A stretch of DNA of 64,000 nt from Gracilaria gracilis (lineage: Eukaryota; Rhodophyta; Florideophyceae; Gracilariales; Gracilariaceae). Positions 39,410 through 48,912 of this stretch are shown here, piece after piece (the first letter of the stretch is position 1; each line of letters starts with the position of its first letter). The DNA lies in the NCBI GenBank assembly GCA_030374805.1, contig JARGSG010000207.1, forward strand, positions 992,001 to 1,056,000. The letters run 5' to 3'. The notes under the pieces were generated by a model. The model saw nothing but the letters and a program-made list of their open reading frames with translations. It searched no databases and was not told where the DNA came from. A program made the translations under genes and the position numbers.

Positions 39410-41558
39410 ATGGTGGTAAGTTGGCGCCGTTCCTTCGCGCACAAGTCTCTCCCTTTTCACGCTTCGCAGCTCTAACATTCTGGTTTCTTGTTCACCGCCA
39501 TTTCATACCCCATTAACATAGGGTGTTTCAGGACGTGCTGGAAGAAACTCCAAGGCCATTCGCGAGTACAAGGCCACAGGTAACAAGGCCATGCAGTCAG
39601 GCTCGTTTCAAAAAGCTATTCGTCTCTACACCAAAGCGTTAGAACTCGACCCGGGGAACGCCATACTCTACAGCAATCGCAGTGCTTCGCACTTTAATAT
39701 CCGTCAGTTCTCCGAATCTTTGGAGGATGCCGAAAGTTCAATCTTATGTGATAGTATGTGGTGGAAGGCGTATAAGCGTAAGGGTTTGGCCTTGATCCAT
39801 ATGCAGCGCTATGAGGAGGCCATTGAGGCTCTTGAAGAGGGCCTCAAGATTATTGGAAAGAATGCCGAGATGGAGAAGAACTTGGAATTTGCTCGTGCAT
39901 GCCAGGAGCAGGCACAAAATCTGTACATATTGCCTGAGCCGCACATGATGCAGCGTCTTGAAAGCGTTCCTGTCTTTATTGTTACTGATAATGTCGGCCA
40001 ACCCTTCTTCGTTACTTACGATGATGGTCAGCAAGTTTGTACCTTTTACTTTGATCAAGAAGACGCAAAGGCTACATTGGACTGGATTAAGAGTGAGAAC
40101 CCAGATCTTGGTGATACAGCACGCGTCATTCACATCACCTTGTATCAAGCATTTAATCTCGCTCAAGAAACACAAAAGCAGTATTATGAGGAAACAACTC
40201 GTGCGGCTGCCGAAGAAGACAGAGCGGCTGCAGCGGCGGCTGCAGAAGGGGTGAAACCGGCTGAACCGCCCGGCAAGAGTGTCGTAGCGGAGGTACTGAC
40301 TGATGATACTGACAATGATAACAGCGACGTTAAGAAGGAACCTGACGACTGGGAAGACGGCGATATTGAAGTGGATACGGAAGCCGCCCAGAATGATAGT
40401 GATGATGCTGGAGACAGTGAAGAACAGTCTGGAGCTGCCAGTTCCGAAGCACCGCTAGGAGGAGCGCATGACCTCGACAGTGCGACAAACGGAAAGGAAG
40501 ACAACGAAGTGGACGTAGCGGAGGGCTCCACTGAACAAGCGGAAGCTGTAACTGGCGATGAAAAGACCGAAGGTGCTGATCCGGACGAGACGAAGGAGAA
40601 GGGTGAGGATAAGAAAGCAGACAGTGAAGAGAAGAAGGAGGATGATATTATTATTGACGATAATGCCCCCCTCTCGTTTCAGTTCAGACCAGAGCTGAGG
40701 CAAGTTCAAGTCGCCGTGGAGCTGCTGAACAAACACCCGAACCCACCTGTCCGACCAATCCTCAGGGATCCGCCGTCGGTCAGGAAGGCTAAAGCCGAAG
40801 CGAAAGCAGCAGAAGTAGCTAAGAAGGAAACAGAAGACTCTACAGAGCCTGCCGAAGTTGGGGAAAGTGCAACCGAGGGTGAGATTGAAACTGTTGACAT
40901 CTCAAACGTCGGTAACACAGATAAGAAAGATGACAATTCAGAAAACAAGGATCTTAATGTAGATGAAGACGATGAGGAACTTACTGTTGACAACTTCAAC
41001 GGTATTCCTGTTTTCCAGGCGAAGGGCTTGACCTTGCTTCAGAAGAACAAGCAGCTAATTCCATTGTTCTTCTCGAAGTGGGACCTTGAGGCAGCTTGGA
41101 AGCAACTAAAGGATTCTAACACCATTGATGTTCCTGGGGATTGTGAAATAGAGGTTGGCACCCTTGAGGATGTCCTTAGACGAATGTCGGAAAGCAAGAC
41201 CGACGAATTTGAATCCGTGTTCTTCGTGCCGTCTAGGGAGTCTATGAAGGCAATTAACGTAAGGTTCCCGTTAGATGAATTGGCTCCGCCGTTCAGACCT
41301 GGCACTCTCCCGAAGAAGCAAGTGAGGAAGGCAGGCTTCTCGAAGGCGCGTCAGATCGCGGAGAGGGGCGGAACGAAGGATGAAATCCGCGCAGCCATAA
41401 GAGAAGATGTGGAGAAGCATGTAGAGCGCCAACGCATGGCGGAGATTATTGCACAGATTGAACAAGCACGTCGTGCGGGAGGCGTAGGTGCTGCTGCTAA
41501 TATGAGCAAGAAGGGTGCAAAGGCTACTAAGGCGAAGGTTCATGGAGTGAAAGCATGA
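39410..41558 (+). CDS. TPR protein with a split Tic22-like domain
   Basis: A tiny first exon (39410-39415, Met-Val), a 106-bp intron (39416-39521, GTAAGT...ATAG) and a long second exon give 680 residues. Residues about 15-130 hold three TPR units (GNKAMQSGSFQKAIRLYTKA, then NAILYSNRSASHFNIRQF, then WWKAYKRKGLALIHMQRYEE). A Tic22-like half follows (SVPVFIVTDNVGQPFFV, then VCTFYFDQEDAKATLDWIK). About 260 acidic low-complexity residues come next, then a second Tic22-like half (NFNGIPVFQAKGLTLLQK and a PLFFSKWDLEAAWKQLK segment). Tic22 is an intermembrane-space chaperone of plastid import. The TPR begins at once, so no transit peptide is visible and the location is uncertain. Confidence 0.7.
39416..39521 (+). 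other. Spliceosomal intron of the TPR-Tic22 gene
   Basis: The donor GTAAGT directly follows ATGGTG and the acceptor is ATAG at 39518-39521. A competing CAG ten bases downstream would break the frame. Confidence 0.75.
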
Positions 41559-43353
41559 TGAAAGAGATTGTGCAATAATACGTTTACGACCTACCTTCGA
41601 TTGGAAATTGCTGGCCTCATGAGCTCGAGCATGTAGGCATGAAGGCAAATGAGGCTTGTGCGCGAAATGCGATGCGGTTGTTTTGATGGATGCTTGGGAC
41701 ATTGTAATGATCTTTGTTTCTTCTATTGCTGGCCAAGGCGTGGGTGATAACAACTCTCCAGTTGTTCGGTCACTTTCGCGGGGAGAGTGACTCTGTTTTT
41801 GACTCAAATGTCATAGTATTAACTTGTTATCAATTTCGTTTGCGAAGGATAGACGATATCGTGATGGAGATAAAAAAGTGCTACCAAAGACGCGGAAGTT
41901 GGTAAACAGAAAGTATATTAGGAGACCATAGTTATGGACGCGACGCGCGCAATTATTGGTTTAGGATTATGGACGACAGTGGATGTTTTCTTGTAAATAT
42001 CTGTGATGATGTGGAGCTTTCATGGTTTAGATCTGCGGCTTAGTTGCAGTTAACGTGCAGCAATGAACCGTTGGGCCCGAATTGTTCCAAAAGAAGATGC
42101 GTGCCAAACAAAGCTTGGGCAAAGCTTTGATACTACAGGGTTCAGCAGCTTGTTCGCTTTTTATATCTCATAACGCTTCTATTATGGACGTATACATTCA
42201 TTGTATGTGGTCCGGAGATCACTCCCGTACATTCTGTCACAGAAAGCATCATCAAAGGGCTAATATCACCAAGACTCGATAAGCTATTTCTCTAGTGCGT
42301 GAACCAGAACCGTGCAGCACATGAAGCACATGCTGCAGTTAACGAACAGAATCGCTGCGAAGAGAAATAAGAGGAAGTCTGCCCTTGAGGTTAGCGTGAT
42401 GCAGCGGGGTGACAGGGTCAATCTGCTTCCTGCTGGTCGGCTGTCCAAACGCACTTTGCTCATGTGCTGGCTGCTACTCGTTCATTTCCAAGGTGGTCCT
42501 TTCAAGGGATGTATGGAAAACGAGTTGTTGCCAGGATAACTGAAATGTATGGGTTACATCGCGAACGATATGAGCAAAGAAACTCTTAGAGCTGATGGTT
42601 GTTTGTTTCAATTCGGTCAGATGGATTTGTTAGAGCAAGTCAATGAACAACTGCTGATGCTTAGACATGTGTAATAATTAGACGCGAGCAAATGCAGTAG
42701 GCAGCAGGATGAGCTTGCGGCAGTGGCTTGCGAATGACATTTCAGTGCGAATTACATTCCAGTCGCTGGCGTACGAAAAGGTTGACATCTGCTAAGGGTG
42801 AGCGAGTGGAATATGCAACTCTTGGTCCGGAGTTGCAGTGGGTAAGAGGGCTAACTTTACGCACTACGGCGGTTCTAGAAGCGCCGGGTCGATCAAGAAG
42901 GATCGACGCAGATCATGACGATGACGACGGCAAGTCAAGACATGGTTGAAGTGAAGAGGAAGGGTTACACCAGGCAGACAAGGGCTTAACTCTCGCGAGA
43001 AGACATAGGGCGAACGAGGACGCCAGCTGGTGATGTTTCCACCTCTGGCGGGTGCGTGGAGCCGCAGAGTGCGCCAGTCAATTTACTCAGACAGCGTCCC
43101 CCGCCAGACGCTGCGCCGCGCCATGAGATGATGCAGATGATCATCACCAGCTCATCAGACAAGCAGCGCAGACGACCACAAGTTGAACAGCAACGTCCAC
43201 CACTCACCAACGGCACAACGCCGTTCCAAAATGGCGCGGCAAAGCGCCACCACAGACCAGCGCGCAAGTGACTTGTCCACCGCGCCCGTCCACCGTCATG
43301 CCGTCCAAATGCAAAGCGCGTGCCACAGCCACAAACGCACCGGCGCCAGCTGG
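41559..43353. other. Intergenic, no gene recognised
   Basis: About 1.8 kb without a supported gene. Composition changes from AT-rich to GC-rich near 43000, where the promoter of the next gene begins. Confidence 0.45.
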
Positions 43354-43406
43354 TGATTGGTGCGCACGTTGTGCGCACGGGCACGTGGCGCCCTCGTGGC
43401 CAATCA
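43354..43406. promoter_or_regulatory. Paired CCAAT boxes upstream of the microprotein gene
   Basis: TGATTGG (inverted, 43354-43360) and CCAATCA (43400-43406) lie 266-318 bp upstream of the ATG in GC-rich DNA. The same heptamer precedes the PNUTS-like and TPR-Tic22 genes, suggesting NF-Y-type promoters. Confidence 0.4.
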
Positions 43407-43671
43407 CGCGCCGGTTAATGCTCGCGTGTGCGCAGCAAGTGGCGCGCCGCAAAACGGTCGGTGGGTGACGCGCCGTGCGCCGCGCGTTGCACTTGCGGCT
43501 GGCGCTGCTTCTTGCTGCCGTGCGCTTGTTCTCAAAAGCGCGACCACGCTGCGCGCGGGGCTGCACTTCGCGAGTGAAAAGCTCGTCGTCTTACCTGTTC
43601 TCTCTCCATCCGACCTTCTTCGTCTGCTTGTTGTGTATTCTTTGTTTTCGTACATTCCGCATTTTGTCACC

Positions 43672-44031
43672 ATGAAGCTCCCGAAGATCAAGCTGCCCAC
43701 TATTATCACCACCCGCGAGAGCACAGGACAGAAGGAGATTGTCGGTCTCACACCTGGAGAATGGTTCAAGTCTACCGCTGCCTTGTGCTTCCTGTACGCC
43801 GTTCTCGCTGGCTTCTTCGCCGCCCTTCTGGTCATTGCTCAAACCATCCGTAACAAAGGTGATTACGTAAGTTCACTAAGATCGTTTCCAACTCGGATGT
43901 GTTTACTCCAGTTTTTCATTTTCTAACTCTGATCTCCTTCTCCTTCTCCTTTCTGCATGTTCACACCTCCACAGTACACCATCCCTGGAACTGATGAGCT
44001 CGGTATTGCTGATGACGAGGACGATGAATAA
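43672..44031 (+). CDS. Membrane microprotein resembling the N-terminus of Na,K-ATPase beta
   Basis: Two exons, 43672-43866 and 43975-44031, with a 108-bp intron (GTAAGT...ACAG), give 83 residues. A basic start (MKLPKIKLPTIITT) leads to GEWFKSTAALCFLYAVLAG and a transmembrane helix, then YTIPGTDELGI and an acidic end. The W-F-K before the span and the L-A-G-F-F inside it echo the cytosolic and transmembrane segment of P-type ATPase beta subunits (SWFK...YGCLAGIF), but the large extracellular domain is missing. It may regulate a P-type ATPase in the plasma membrane; that is inference. In-phase splicing and clear promoter features support a real gene. Confidence 0.6.
43867..43974 (+). other. Spliceosomal intron of the microprotein gene
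   Basis: A 108-bp phase-0 intron, donor GTAAGT, with a pyrimidine-rich 3' end and acceptor CCACAG. Read-through would add unrelated residues and end in a stop. Confidence 0.75.
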
Positions 44032-44447
44032 GTCCTTTGCTCCACTGTGCTTCGTTTTGCCTTAGTGAGAGTGGAGCTGGTCTTCTCGTTGGCCATTATC
44101 TCTATGCTCTCTCACAAACCTTTTTCACAAGTCTATGTCGATCCTTTTCGCGCCACCGGCAAGGAAACACTACTCTCTTCCCTTTTCTCTCTGAACCTGT
44201 GTTTATATGGTTTGTAAAGTGACCTTATTCTTGTCTGCCAATTTGGGTTCTACTTCTCTTAGCTGTTCTCTTTCTGTTCTTCTCCTTTCCCTGTTTTCAG
44301 TCGGAAGGGCCATATTCGATTCGGGGCTGTAAAACACGGTTCCCCAAATTTCGGGGGGGCTCACGTAGATGTCTCTGAACTTAGCCTTCAATCCTTAAGC
44401 ACTTCTACCGTCTCACGTTCGTTGTGCAGCAGCACTGGCGACTTTTC

Positions 44448-44732
44448 TTACACGACTCTTGTGTGAGGGACATCTAGCTGAAGCGAGAGACGCTGAAAGC
44501 CAGTCCCATCTACATAGGTGTTCTTTATCAGAGCATTCCGTAACGTTATAGATTCGTAATTTTTAACATATACAGCTTCTGTGAAGCGCAGCCGTTCGAA
44601 GCTTTCGAACGTCGACAGGAACTTCAGAAGGATCTCGTCGAGGTATTCCTTTACCTTACTTTTCGGACCCCAGAGGAGTCCATTGCGTGAGTATATGTAT
44701 CCTTCCCACTGCATTTCTATGGTCAGGCCCAT
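44448..44732 (-). CDS. Uncertain small open frame
   Basis: 94 residues from an ATG, with a protein-like composition (GYIYSRNGLLWGPKSKVKEY, mixed helix-forming residues), but no recognised family. It lies in the 850-bp gap between the microprotein gene and kinesin-5, where 3' UTRs are expected. It could be a small gene, an exon of something unrecognised, or chance. Confidence 0.25.
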   Translation of the reverse strand: MGLTIEMQWEGYIYSRNGLLWGPKSKVKEYLDEILLKFLSTFESFERLRFTEAVYVKNYESITLRNALIKNTYVDGTGFQRLSLQLDVPHTRVV

Positions 44733-44880
44733 CGCTACCTAATGTGCTGGCAGGACCAAACATCTTTTGCCTCGGCGAAAGCGAAGGCAGGTACAAAACG
44801 TTCCCATTCAAGGGAGTAGCGATGTGAGCATACCATTGCGTGTTGGAACACATACGAAAAACGGAAATGCTGTTCTGTGT

Positions 44881-47800
44881 TTACTTTCCTACCTTCCGAC
44901 TCTGTCGTCCCCTCGGGAGCGGGATCCCAGTAGGTTTCTTTCGGCTAACACGCTCGGTTTTTCGCTTCGTCTTTCGGGATGCTCTTCTGTTAGTTGCATC
45001 TACAAGGATGGCTTCTTCACTTGCATTTTCGTCGATCTCCGCGCTCCCAATACTTTCCTTCGGAACAGACACTTCGGACCCAGCGCTGTTGCTCGCATCT
45101 GCACTTCTGCCATCCGAAGCGCTGCCTTCATCGTTCATGGACCTTGTTGCAAGAGATGATACGGAAGACCGCCTGCTTGCTCCGCTGTCTGTACCGCCAA
45201 AGTCTGCCTCGGATTCAGGGTTTTCCGGCGCTTGCACATCCCCCACGATGGCAGAATGGCCCAGGTCATCTATTGGCACCTCAGGCGCGCCATTAGCTTT
45301 TCGCCTTTCCGCTAGCAGTTCAAAATGATTGCGTGTGTACGGTAAAGGCACGGGTTTGGCCCATTGTCTTCTCTTGGGCGCCTTATCTCGATCCCCATCG
45401 CACATAATCTCTTGAGACTCGACACGGTTTTCTACATTGCATGTTAGCTTCTCCCTCACACTCGATTCTGTTTGTGTGACATCTTCTTCCATGGAAGTTA
45501 GGATACAACGAAGGTCGTTAACAGATGTGTTTGTGTCTTCAGCAATCTCCTTGTTCAACGAAGTAGTCTTTTCTTGATTCTTCTGGAGTAAGTAATTGCA
45601 TGCTTTGTCCCGTTGTTCCCTTTGTGTGGCACACTTCTTGCGGAATTCGGTAATAGATGCCTCAACTTCACGTAATTCAGACCTAGACGCCTCTGTGCAG
45701 TCGTGAAGAGATTTCGATATTCCGGTAGTATCGTCAAGTATGTTTGTGACGGATTCCGATACAGTCTGAGCAGAAGAGTTGTGGTCTGAACTTAAGCTTT
45801 CAATCTCACTCTCAGCCTTATGAATCATCAATTTCATTTCTTCCTGCATATCACCAAGTCGCCGTGTCTGTGTGGAATCCATCTCGGTCAATTCGTTCCT
45901 TACTGAGTTGGCGCTGTTGTGCATGTTACCGATGATTGTCTCGAAGTTCGCCCGTCGGTTTTCAATTCTGTTACATGTTTCGGATATGAGTGAATCAGCT
46001 GCTGCAGTGAGTTTTGCGATTAAGTCAGTCTTAAACGCAGATAAGGCTGTTGTTTCCATCTCCAACTCGGTCGCTTGAGACACTTGGAGTTCTCCAATAG
46101 CTTGAGATTGACTTTCGAGTGAATTGGCAACCTTTGAGCTCAGAAGCTCCAAAGCACTGGCTTGGTCTTTCGCCATACGATTGAGTTGGGCGACTTGAGC
46201 AGCAGAATGCTTGATAACGCATTGCTTGATGTCTGATACGGTAACCTTGGAGGCAGAGATCGCTTCCGATATCTTTGTGCAAGTAGCGTCAATGACCTTC
46301 TTCTTGGCAGCGTATCCGGCGGAATACTTCGAAAGCGCATCCGTCACAAAGGAGGTATGACTCTGGCATTCCTCTGCAAATTCGTCCTCGTTTGAACGAG
46401 TTTGTGCGTCATAGTCGTCATTATGTTCTCTCAAGTCAACACTAAGCTTCTGCAAGTCGCCCTCAATTGCAGAGAGCTTTACTCTCAGCTGATTTGTAGC
46501 TTTTTCCATGTTTTCTCGAGACACTCCCATGGACTTGATCTGACGCTTTGCATGGCCATTGAGCATATTCGAAATCTCTGCCGTACTGGCGGCAACTGAC
46601 TGCTTCAGGTTCGAAAGGCTATCTTGGTTCTCGTTTTCAAGATTGGTCATCACGTCAAGTCGATCATGCAATGCATCTGCATCGGAAGTGCAAATTGAAA
46701 GATCTTCTTGTAACTGAGATCCTTGTTGATATAAGCGATATTCCGTTGCAACATGCGATTTGGTAAGAAAGTTGTATTCATCTCTCTGCTGTTGGGTAAT
46801 CGCAAGTGTTTCTTTCGTTGACATAAGTTCATTGGAAGTCTCGAAGAGAGACTGGCGAGTTTCCTTCAATAGTTCCTGATCCCTGTGAAGAGCCGTTTTT
46901 GTTTGTTCCAACTTGTCCTTTAGGTTCTCCATTCGTTGTTCGTACTCTTCGCTCTGAGTTGCCAAAGCACTGATTTCTTCTTTTTGCTGTCGGGACAAAG
47001 CTTGCAAGCGTTCATACTCATCGGGAGGTAGATACACCCCATTCTTTTCCCGCGTTGCATCGAGCTCGCGTTTCAGACGAGAGATCTCCTCTGTGTATTC
47101 CTTGAGAAGAACGTGTTTGGCAATCATTTGATTGACTGTTGGCCGGTTCTTAATACTCTTCGCCCGATAGGCATAATCGAGGGTTGATGCGGTTTCCTCT
47201 AAACTGGATGACCCTGGCGTGACTGTCGCAATAACACAAGTCTTGTTTCGACCTCCTAATGATTCCTGCAAGAGCCTCGTGAGCTTGGAATCCCGATACG
47301 GTATGTGAGGGTGTCGATCAACGAGAGCGGTAATGACACGACCAAGGGTGAGAAGACTTTGATTAATATTACCGGCTTCCCTGGCTCTTCCTCTCACAGC
47401 TCCGCTTCGTCCGATGTTCTCCGAACCGGCCAGATCAACAAGATTCAGCTTGCCAACTTTCAGAAGATCCGCACCTTCGGGTGTCGATTGTTTGATGTGA
47501 ATCGTAATGGAAAAGATCGAATGCGAGCGGGAGGAATACTTGTTCATTAGCGTCTCAGCGGTCTTTCGCTTCATCGCGGATCGATCCAGCACAGCGAAGA
47601 TCTCATCTTCAGAACGAACGACAACATCCTCAAGCCCTTGTACAAAAGTTCCTTTCTGCGGATCTTCGTAGACACGCAGGGAATCAGCAATAGCCTCATG
47701 TTCGGGACCGAGGAGATCAGTAAGCTGCTCATTGTACAATTCCAAATGACTCACTCGAACGGAGTGCTCATCGGTTAGATTGCGCAAATGGTCGAAGATT

Positions 47801-48276
47801 TGCTTAACTGCGCGAGGTATGATTCCAGCATTCTCTGCGAGACGTCGCTCCGCTAATTCTGTCATCTCAGCGTCCCGGCGTCCTTCCATAGTATGTGTCT
47901 TTCCTGTTCCTGTTTGGCCATAGGCGAAGACAGTGCAGTTATAACCTTCCAAGACCTCATCAACGATGGGCTCGACCACACCCTCATATACTTCCGCCTG
48001 CGACGCAGATATTCCATATACATGGTCGTACGTAAATGTTTTCTTTCCAGACGCATTTCCTGGCATCGCAGTTCCTTTCCGCTGCATCGTCGGCGCCGTA
48101 AGAACCACCTCCTTGCGGAGGGAATCGACAACCAGGACCGAACGTTCTCCATGGTTTTTTTCTCTTTCATTCAAGGGACGACAGCGCACGGCGACTTGAA
48201 CATTAACGGAACGAGGAGGTTGGGCGCTGCGCTGACCCTGGCGAACATAGCCGCCAGGAGAAAGGGCCGATGACAT
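44881..48276 (-). CDS. Kinesin-5 (BimC/Eg5) mitotic motor
   Basis: 1131 residues. The N-terminal motor domain (about 22-370) has NVQVAVRCRPLNERE, the P-loop AYGQTGTGKTHTMEG, switch I NKYSSRSHSIF, switch II DLAGSEN and HIPYRDSKLTRLLQESLGG, all in kinesin-5 form. The neck (NRPTVNQMIAKHVLLKEYTE) leads into a long coiled coil (380-960). Near residue 995 KRRQWAKPVPLPYTRNH is a BimC box, where Cdk1 phosphorylates Thr in animal and plant members. Kinesin-5 is a homotetramer that slides antiparallel spindle microtubules apart. The extreme C-terminus is basic. Intronless; ATG at the expected distance from the motor. Confidence 0.93.
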   Translation of the reverse strand: MSSALSPGGYVRQGQRSAQPPRSVNVQVAVRCRPLNEREKNHGERSVLVVDSLRKEVVLTAPTMQRKGTAMPGNASGKKTFTYDHVYGISASQAEVYEGVVEPIVDEVLEGYNCTVFAYGQTGTGKTHTMEGRRDAEMTELAERRLAENAGIIPRAVKQIFDHLRNLTDEHSVRVSHLELYNEQLTDLLGPEHEAIADSLRVYEDPQKGTFVQGLEDVVVRSEDEIFAVLDRSAMKRKTAETLMNKYSSRSHSIFSITIHIKQSTPEGADLLKVGKLNLVDLAGSENIGRSGAVRGRAREAGNINQSLLTLGRVITALVDRHPHIPYRDSKLTRLLQESLGGRNKTCVIATVTPGSSSLEETASTLDYAYRAKSIKNRPTVNQMIAKHVLLKEYTEEISRLKRELDATREKNGVYLPPDEYERLQALSRQQKEEISALATQSEEYEQRMENLKDKLEQTKTALHRDQELLKETRQSLFETSNELMSTKETLAITQQQRDEYNFLTKSHVATEYRLYQQGSQLQEDLSICTSDADALHDRLDVMTNLENENQDSLSNLKQSVAASTAEISNMLNGHAKRQIKSMGVSRENMEKATNQLRVKLSAIEGDLQKLSVDLREHNDDYDAQTRSNEDEFAEECQSHTSFVTDALSKYSAGYAAKKKVIDATCTKISEAISASKVTVSDIKQCVIKHSAAQVAQLNRMAKDQASALELLSSKVANSLESQSQAIGELQVSQATELEMETTALSAFKTDLIAKLTAAADSLISETCNRIENRRANFETIIGNMHNSANSVRNELTEMDSTQTRRLGDMQEEMKLMIHKAESEIESLSSDHNSSAQTVSESVTNILDDTTGISKSLHDCTEASRSELREVEASITEFRKKCATQREQRDKACNYLLQKNQEKTTSLNKEIAEDTNTSVNDLRCILTSMEEDVTQTESSVREKLTCNVENRVESQEIMCDGDRDKAPKRRQWAKPVPLPYTRNHFELLAERRKANGAPEVPIDDLGHSAIVGDVQAPENPESEADFGGTDSGASRRSSVSSLATRSMNDEGSASDGRSADASNSAGSEVSVPKESIGSAEIDENASEEAILVDATNRRASRKTKRKTERVSRKKPTGIPLPRGRQSRKVGK

Positions 48277-48912
48277 GAAGGCGTTGTTACACCCAAGCCG
48301 TGCACTGGGAACAGTTCGGATTCGGGATGGGGGGCCGGGACGGCCTTCAGCTGAAGTTTTGGCTTCGAGAACTAAGAGCGAATACGGAACAAAAGCAGCA
48401 AGAGAAACTAGCTGTGTGGCACCAAGCTTGGAAGCAGCTCTTTACTTGAAACGTCCACATGCATCCTAAGCCTTGAGAATTCGTTTCTATTGCCGCCAAA
48501 TTTAAATTTTTGAACGTCCAAATTGGCAGTTTGAAACTCCCCGAAAGCTGTCCAGTGGACCATCGCAGATACATCATCGAAAAGAACGTGCATATGCCGC
48601 TGGGTCACCTCAACTTCACCAACATAATATGTTTGTTATTTTCTCTTTCGGGCACAGGCCCCTATTGCAGACATCATGATGTTCTATCATGTAGGAAGGT
48701 TAACTACGAGGGTTACGTCAGAAGTTAACAGGTATAAGTCAGAGGAGATTCGCTCCTTTCCCGCTGCAGATCACCGCATTGTACTTGAAGTTCATGAGCA
48801 AGCGACTCCACTCTAGTCCCGTCTTCGCAAGGAGCTGAGACCAATGTACTCGTGAACTACGATTCGCAGTCTGCCAAAAACTTTTGTTACCGGCTAGGCG
48901 GCCTACATGGTC
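48277..48912. promoter_or_regulatory. Gap holding the kinesin-5 promoter and PLAA 3' end
   Basis: Both neighbours are on the minus strand. No gene seen. TTTGAA-type hexamers occur at about 48508-48537, a sequence used as the CHR cell-cycle element in animals; significance here is unknown. Confidence 0.3.
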
